This document shows, piece after piece, positions 60,921-64,000 of a DNA stretch of 64,000 bases (position 1 is its first letter; each line of letters starts with the position of its first letter). A model generated the notes under the pieces. The model searched no databases and was not told where the DNA came from. It saw only the letters and a list, made by a program, of their open reading frames with translations. The position numbers and the translations under genes are program-made. Origin of the DNA: Angiostrongylus vasorum (Eukaryota; Nematoda; Chromadorea; Rhabditida; Metastrongylidae); assembly GCA_018806985.1 (NCBI GenBank), contig JADANN010000364.1:3713001-3777000 (forward strand), written 5' to 3'.

Positions 60921-63900
60921 ATGTCGTCGGATGACGACATTCGCTTATTTTGCTGTATTTTTTTTCTATTGCATGTATTTTTAGAAGTAGTTTTTGACCA
61001 TCATGCTGCACGTGCCACTAGTTGATACGTTTTCCGTATAGTACTGGATGTCCTTTTTTTATTCCAGGTAGAGTAGTGGGAGCTGTGCGCGTTATTTCGA
61101 TTGGAAATTGACTGGATGAGCTCCACGAATTCTATCCTTGGTGGGTCGGTTCGATAGATTGCTCGTCGTAGTGGTTTCTTTTTTCGATAACGTGGTTTCT
61201 TTTAACTTGCAATTAATACTTGTTTGGTTAGCCCGTCTTCACTGGGTACGGACTCCAGTATAATTTACATTTTTTCGGAGTTTTGCTGGCTTAGCTACTG
61301 TGGTTCCTTGGAATCCCGAGGTCGGCCTAACCAAAGTCCGCCCTAGGTCGTCGCCATCCTTGTGGGTCAGAAGGAGATTTGCCACTATGCGACTAGTTTG
61401 ATACTAGGTCGATGGTGGATCCTGATACTCGTTTACCCTCAGCTGGGCTTCCTTTTTTGGAGATGCCAGACTCCTCAGCTTGAGAGACCTTGCGCGGGGG
61501 GATGAATCCCACTCTGTACATCGCAGCCCAACTCCCAGGAAAACATAGCCACGATGAGGCGGTAAACCGTTGGAAGGACTTGAAATTAATACTACATTAA
61601 ATGCTGGTAGTAGTGCAAGGTGGGCACATTTCACTTTACAGTTGAAACCGCAGATTCTTCTTCTGGAGATGTTGTCGAAGACTGGGAGAATGACGAAGCT
61701 GGGGAGAGTATGGAAAAGCAGCTTACAGAGCGCTTTAAACAGGTACGTTGTCTTAACTATCTTTTCCTTACTGTTCAGACAAGTTTTCATTATTCAATGG
61801 TTTTGTGAAGTTAGGACCAAGACGATATTACGCTTTCATCTTTATGATAGTCTTTGATTCTGATGTATCGTCTTTTTTTGCCGGGGTGTAACATGTTATA
61901 CTAATACTAATCAGCAGTTGGTGTTATCTCTGAAGGAACCTTATGTCACATGGTTTACCAAAGATTAAAGAAATGTGGGTTAGTTTTCATGGAGTTGCGA
62001 CTTCTTTGCCTCAATTCCGTTACATGGTTTGTCGAAAATTGTAGAGATGTAAGTTAGGTATTATGGAGTTGTCCTTTGCTTACCTCAACTTTGTAACAAA
62101 CTTCATCGGTAAGAATGGTGCTTTTATTGTTAAGATCCGAATTTTACAAAGAGCTCAAGCGGATAAGGAAGCTCGTAAAGAAAGAGCCGCTCGATGTCAA
62201 GAGGAGGCAAGGTTGAAGTATGCGGTTTCTTCAATATCTCAAAGGTTTAATGTTTCCTTATTGAGATTATAAAGTTGGTTTTAGCGCATATTTCTTATCA
62301 ACACCGTCAATAACCCCTACTGGACCAGGAGGCGCTCCACCTGCTCCGGTTAGAATCTTGAGACGTCCAGAAAGCAGTGACAAAATTAGGGAAGAGAAGT
62401 TTCAAGCACAACGTGCAAAGGCTGAAGAGGCTGCTCGAAATCAGCTGACTCCCGAGGTACGTATGTCTAACGATTTTTCATTTTTTGCAAATTACTTGGT
62501 TTTTTTCATATCTGATATTTATGTTTTAGCAAAAGGAGGCATTGTATGTAAAGGCGCGCGATCGTATCATGGGACCCGAGTACAAACCTGATAATTCGCA
62601 AAATGCACAAAACGTGGCGATTGTTAGTAGGTGGGTCAGCCGGATTTCATTTGCTCATTAGTGTTTGTCCTCTCGAGTTCCTTTATGGAGTTTTGGGACT
62701 AAAATACTTAGTGCTTTTAGTTCGCTTCCTATGAAAATGCTCGTATGGTACATGTTTTATTCGTTCCTGCTGTTCGTAAGGAACACCTCATTTCGTTTGT
62801 TTGGGAGCACTCTGATCTAGGGTCAAATAATTTCCGTGTTCAGATTTTTATTTCGGAGGCAGCCTCAACTTTGCAAGTGAACTTTACTTTTCGGAGGTCT
62901 TGTGAAATACTCGCAAAGACTAGTGGTATAATGTTACAGACATCGACGAGATTGTTGGATTTAGTGAAACAAGCTATTTGTTATATTGAGCATTGTCGAT
63001 TGAGATCGTTGATATTATCTGGAATATGGAATGTTTGATGGTTCTAATGTACCATGGAGTACGGAAATATTTAAAGTAGTGGAGAGCATAACTGTGTTTG
63101 AAAACCGATTTTCCTTTAACTTCGGCATGAGCAATCAATATGTATTCTCTCTTTGATAAGCTTATTTGAAATTTATGTATAATCTTTACTGGGCGAACGT
63201 CTCGGTAATCGTACTCGATGGTCTACAGTTGTTCGTGTTCTCGATGTGGCTTCTTCGCAGTCGCATCGAGTTGGATCTTGTCCATTGGAGCACCGCACGA
63301 ATGAGGCGTGCTCACCCGGCAGTGCACTTTTATACGGGATGGGTGTTGTTGATAATGATTTTCCGCTGATACAAGGTCAACAGACCCTCTATCCTGCAGC
63401 AGTCGGTATTAAACCCGAAGATTTGACTCGATAGAACGACAAAGACACCACGACGAAAAAACGAACGGCTGTTGATGATCGACTCGAATCATAGGCTCTG
63501 AGGAAGTGGAAGACGTCAAAACGTTAGCCGAATGATTGTTTGGTAAGAACCTCGTGTAAGGTTATCAGAGAAAGAATACATATTTGAAATAATGTTGAAG
63601 TTTCAGGATGATTAACTCAAGAATCATTAGATAGTTATTTCCACATCTTGCAGTTGTTATTTCATATGTTATTTGATGACAGATTGGTTAAAATGTTCGT
63701 CAGACTTTCTTTCAATATTCATTTAGCCTTTTGCATCGTAGGCAGGATTTTCTTTTCCTTTAAGCTGTCATTGTTTAGGTGCAAGTCACCGGAGCAGATT
63801 CGAGTTCCTCGCTTCACTGATCTCCCGCTAGCAGGAGCTATAAGTGCTACTTCACATGACGTCAATATTGGCGGCACTATCATGATGGCATCAATGGGCA

Positions 63901-64000
63901 GTGTGGCCGGTGTAGCTTCAGCCAATACCGTAGGCACACCGATCGCTGCTGCACAGCAGTCAACTCAGCAAACTCCCACATCCCTTCTGACAATGTCTTC
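60921..64000 (+). CDS. SUZ-domain protein, partial at the window edge
   Basis: Well-supported exons: 61642-61742, 62135-62211, 62285-62456, 62530-62630 and 63779 to beyond 64000; phases agree (1/0, 0/2, 2/0, 0/2, 2). A proposed first exon 60921-60954 (MSSDDDIRLFC) fits by phase but is tentative. The SUZ domain is clear: VRILRRPESSDKIREEKF, then QRAKAEEAARNQLTPE and EALYVKARDRIMG, matching the family pattern (ILKRP ... YAxARxRIFG). An acidic lead (SGDVVEDWENDEAGESMEK) and a charged helix (QADKEARKERAARCQEEARL) precede it, resembling small SUZ proteins such as SZRD1 or the nematode SZY-20. SUZ domains bind RNA and localise RNA-binding proteins. The last visible part (VPRFTDLPLAG, then alanine/threonine/glutamine-rich) is low-complexity. 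A family C repeat lies inverted in the first intron. Confidence 0.82.
61190..61590 (-). repeat. Family C repeat, inverted, in the first intron of the SUZ gene
   Basis: Reverse complement of the family: GGTTAGCCCGTCTTCACTGG to ACGATGAGGCGGTAAACCGT. It ends only about 50 bp before the exon at 61642. Confidence 0.88.
63493..63530 (+). ncRNA. Decayed hammerhead-like motif in a SUZ-gene intron
   Basis: GGCT - CTGAGGA - AGTGGAAGACGTC - AAAACGTT - AGCC. Stem I pairs perfectly as GGCU/AGCC, a paired change relative to GGCT/AGCT at 30145; stem II is not clear and GAAA reads CAAAA. Confidence 0.35.

Noticed and set aside
1..64000. CRISPR arrays, rRNA, spliced-leader RNA genes
   Set aside because: No regularly spaced repeats, rRNA signatures or spliced-leader sequence were seen on reading either strand.

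Overview
This is a eukaryotic window, almost certainly nematode and most like a strongylid hookworm (Ancylostoma/Necator type). The coding signal is split into short exons of about 60-270 bp with GT..TTCAG/TTAG splice sites, and introns range from about 50 bp to several kb. Between exons the DNA is packed with interspersed repeats: an RTE-type non-LTR retrotransposon, Penelope-like element (PLE) remnants, mariner relics, tRNA-derived SINEs and palindromic elements. No bacterial operon, CRISPR array, rRNA or canonical tRNA gene was seen. Long single-frame ORFs are mostly chance; the genes below were rebuilt exon by exon and checked by splice phase.

Layout. (1) 709-16909, minus strand: a divergent SLC6-type (sodium/neurotransmitter symporter family) transporter spread over about 14 exons. 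Further candidate membrane-protein exons lie upstream to about 19977. (2) About 20.2-32 kb: no gene recognised. It holds SINEs, a 0.73-kb composite inverted repeat at 28.2-28.9 kb, a PLE 3' end with a GIY-YIG-like domain (29.46-30.24 kb) and a small RTE fragment. (3) 32096-39736, minus strand: a nine-exon gene whose phases all agree but whose product I do not recognise. One 2.46-kb intron holds an antisense RTE pseudogene with a PLE 3' end nested in it, plus a further ribozyme-like motif. (4) 40-51.8 kb: repeats, AT-rich DNA and weak coding candidates, the best being an exon at 42934-43159. (5) 51873-53104, plus strand: a BTB/T1 (KCTD-like) gene. (6) 53.3-61.6 kb: seven-copy repeat 'family C' (five of the seven copies here, one of them inverted) and two mariner relics sharing the same internal deletion. 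(7) 60921-64000, plus strand, cut by the window edge: a SUZ-domain protein gene.

The most interesting non-coding signal is a recurring motif matching the minimal hammerhead ribozyme of Penelope-like elements: three near-intact copies (30145, 31107, 37616) and four decayed ones (13801, 38286, 59240, 63493). Family C also carries a well-conserved hairpin. The resident genes are unrelated to one another; what links the window is retroelement history, with elements inserting into introns and into each other.
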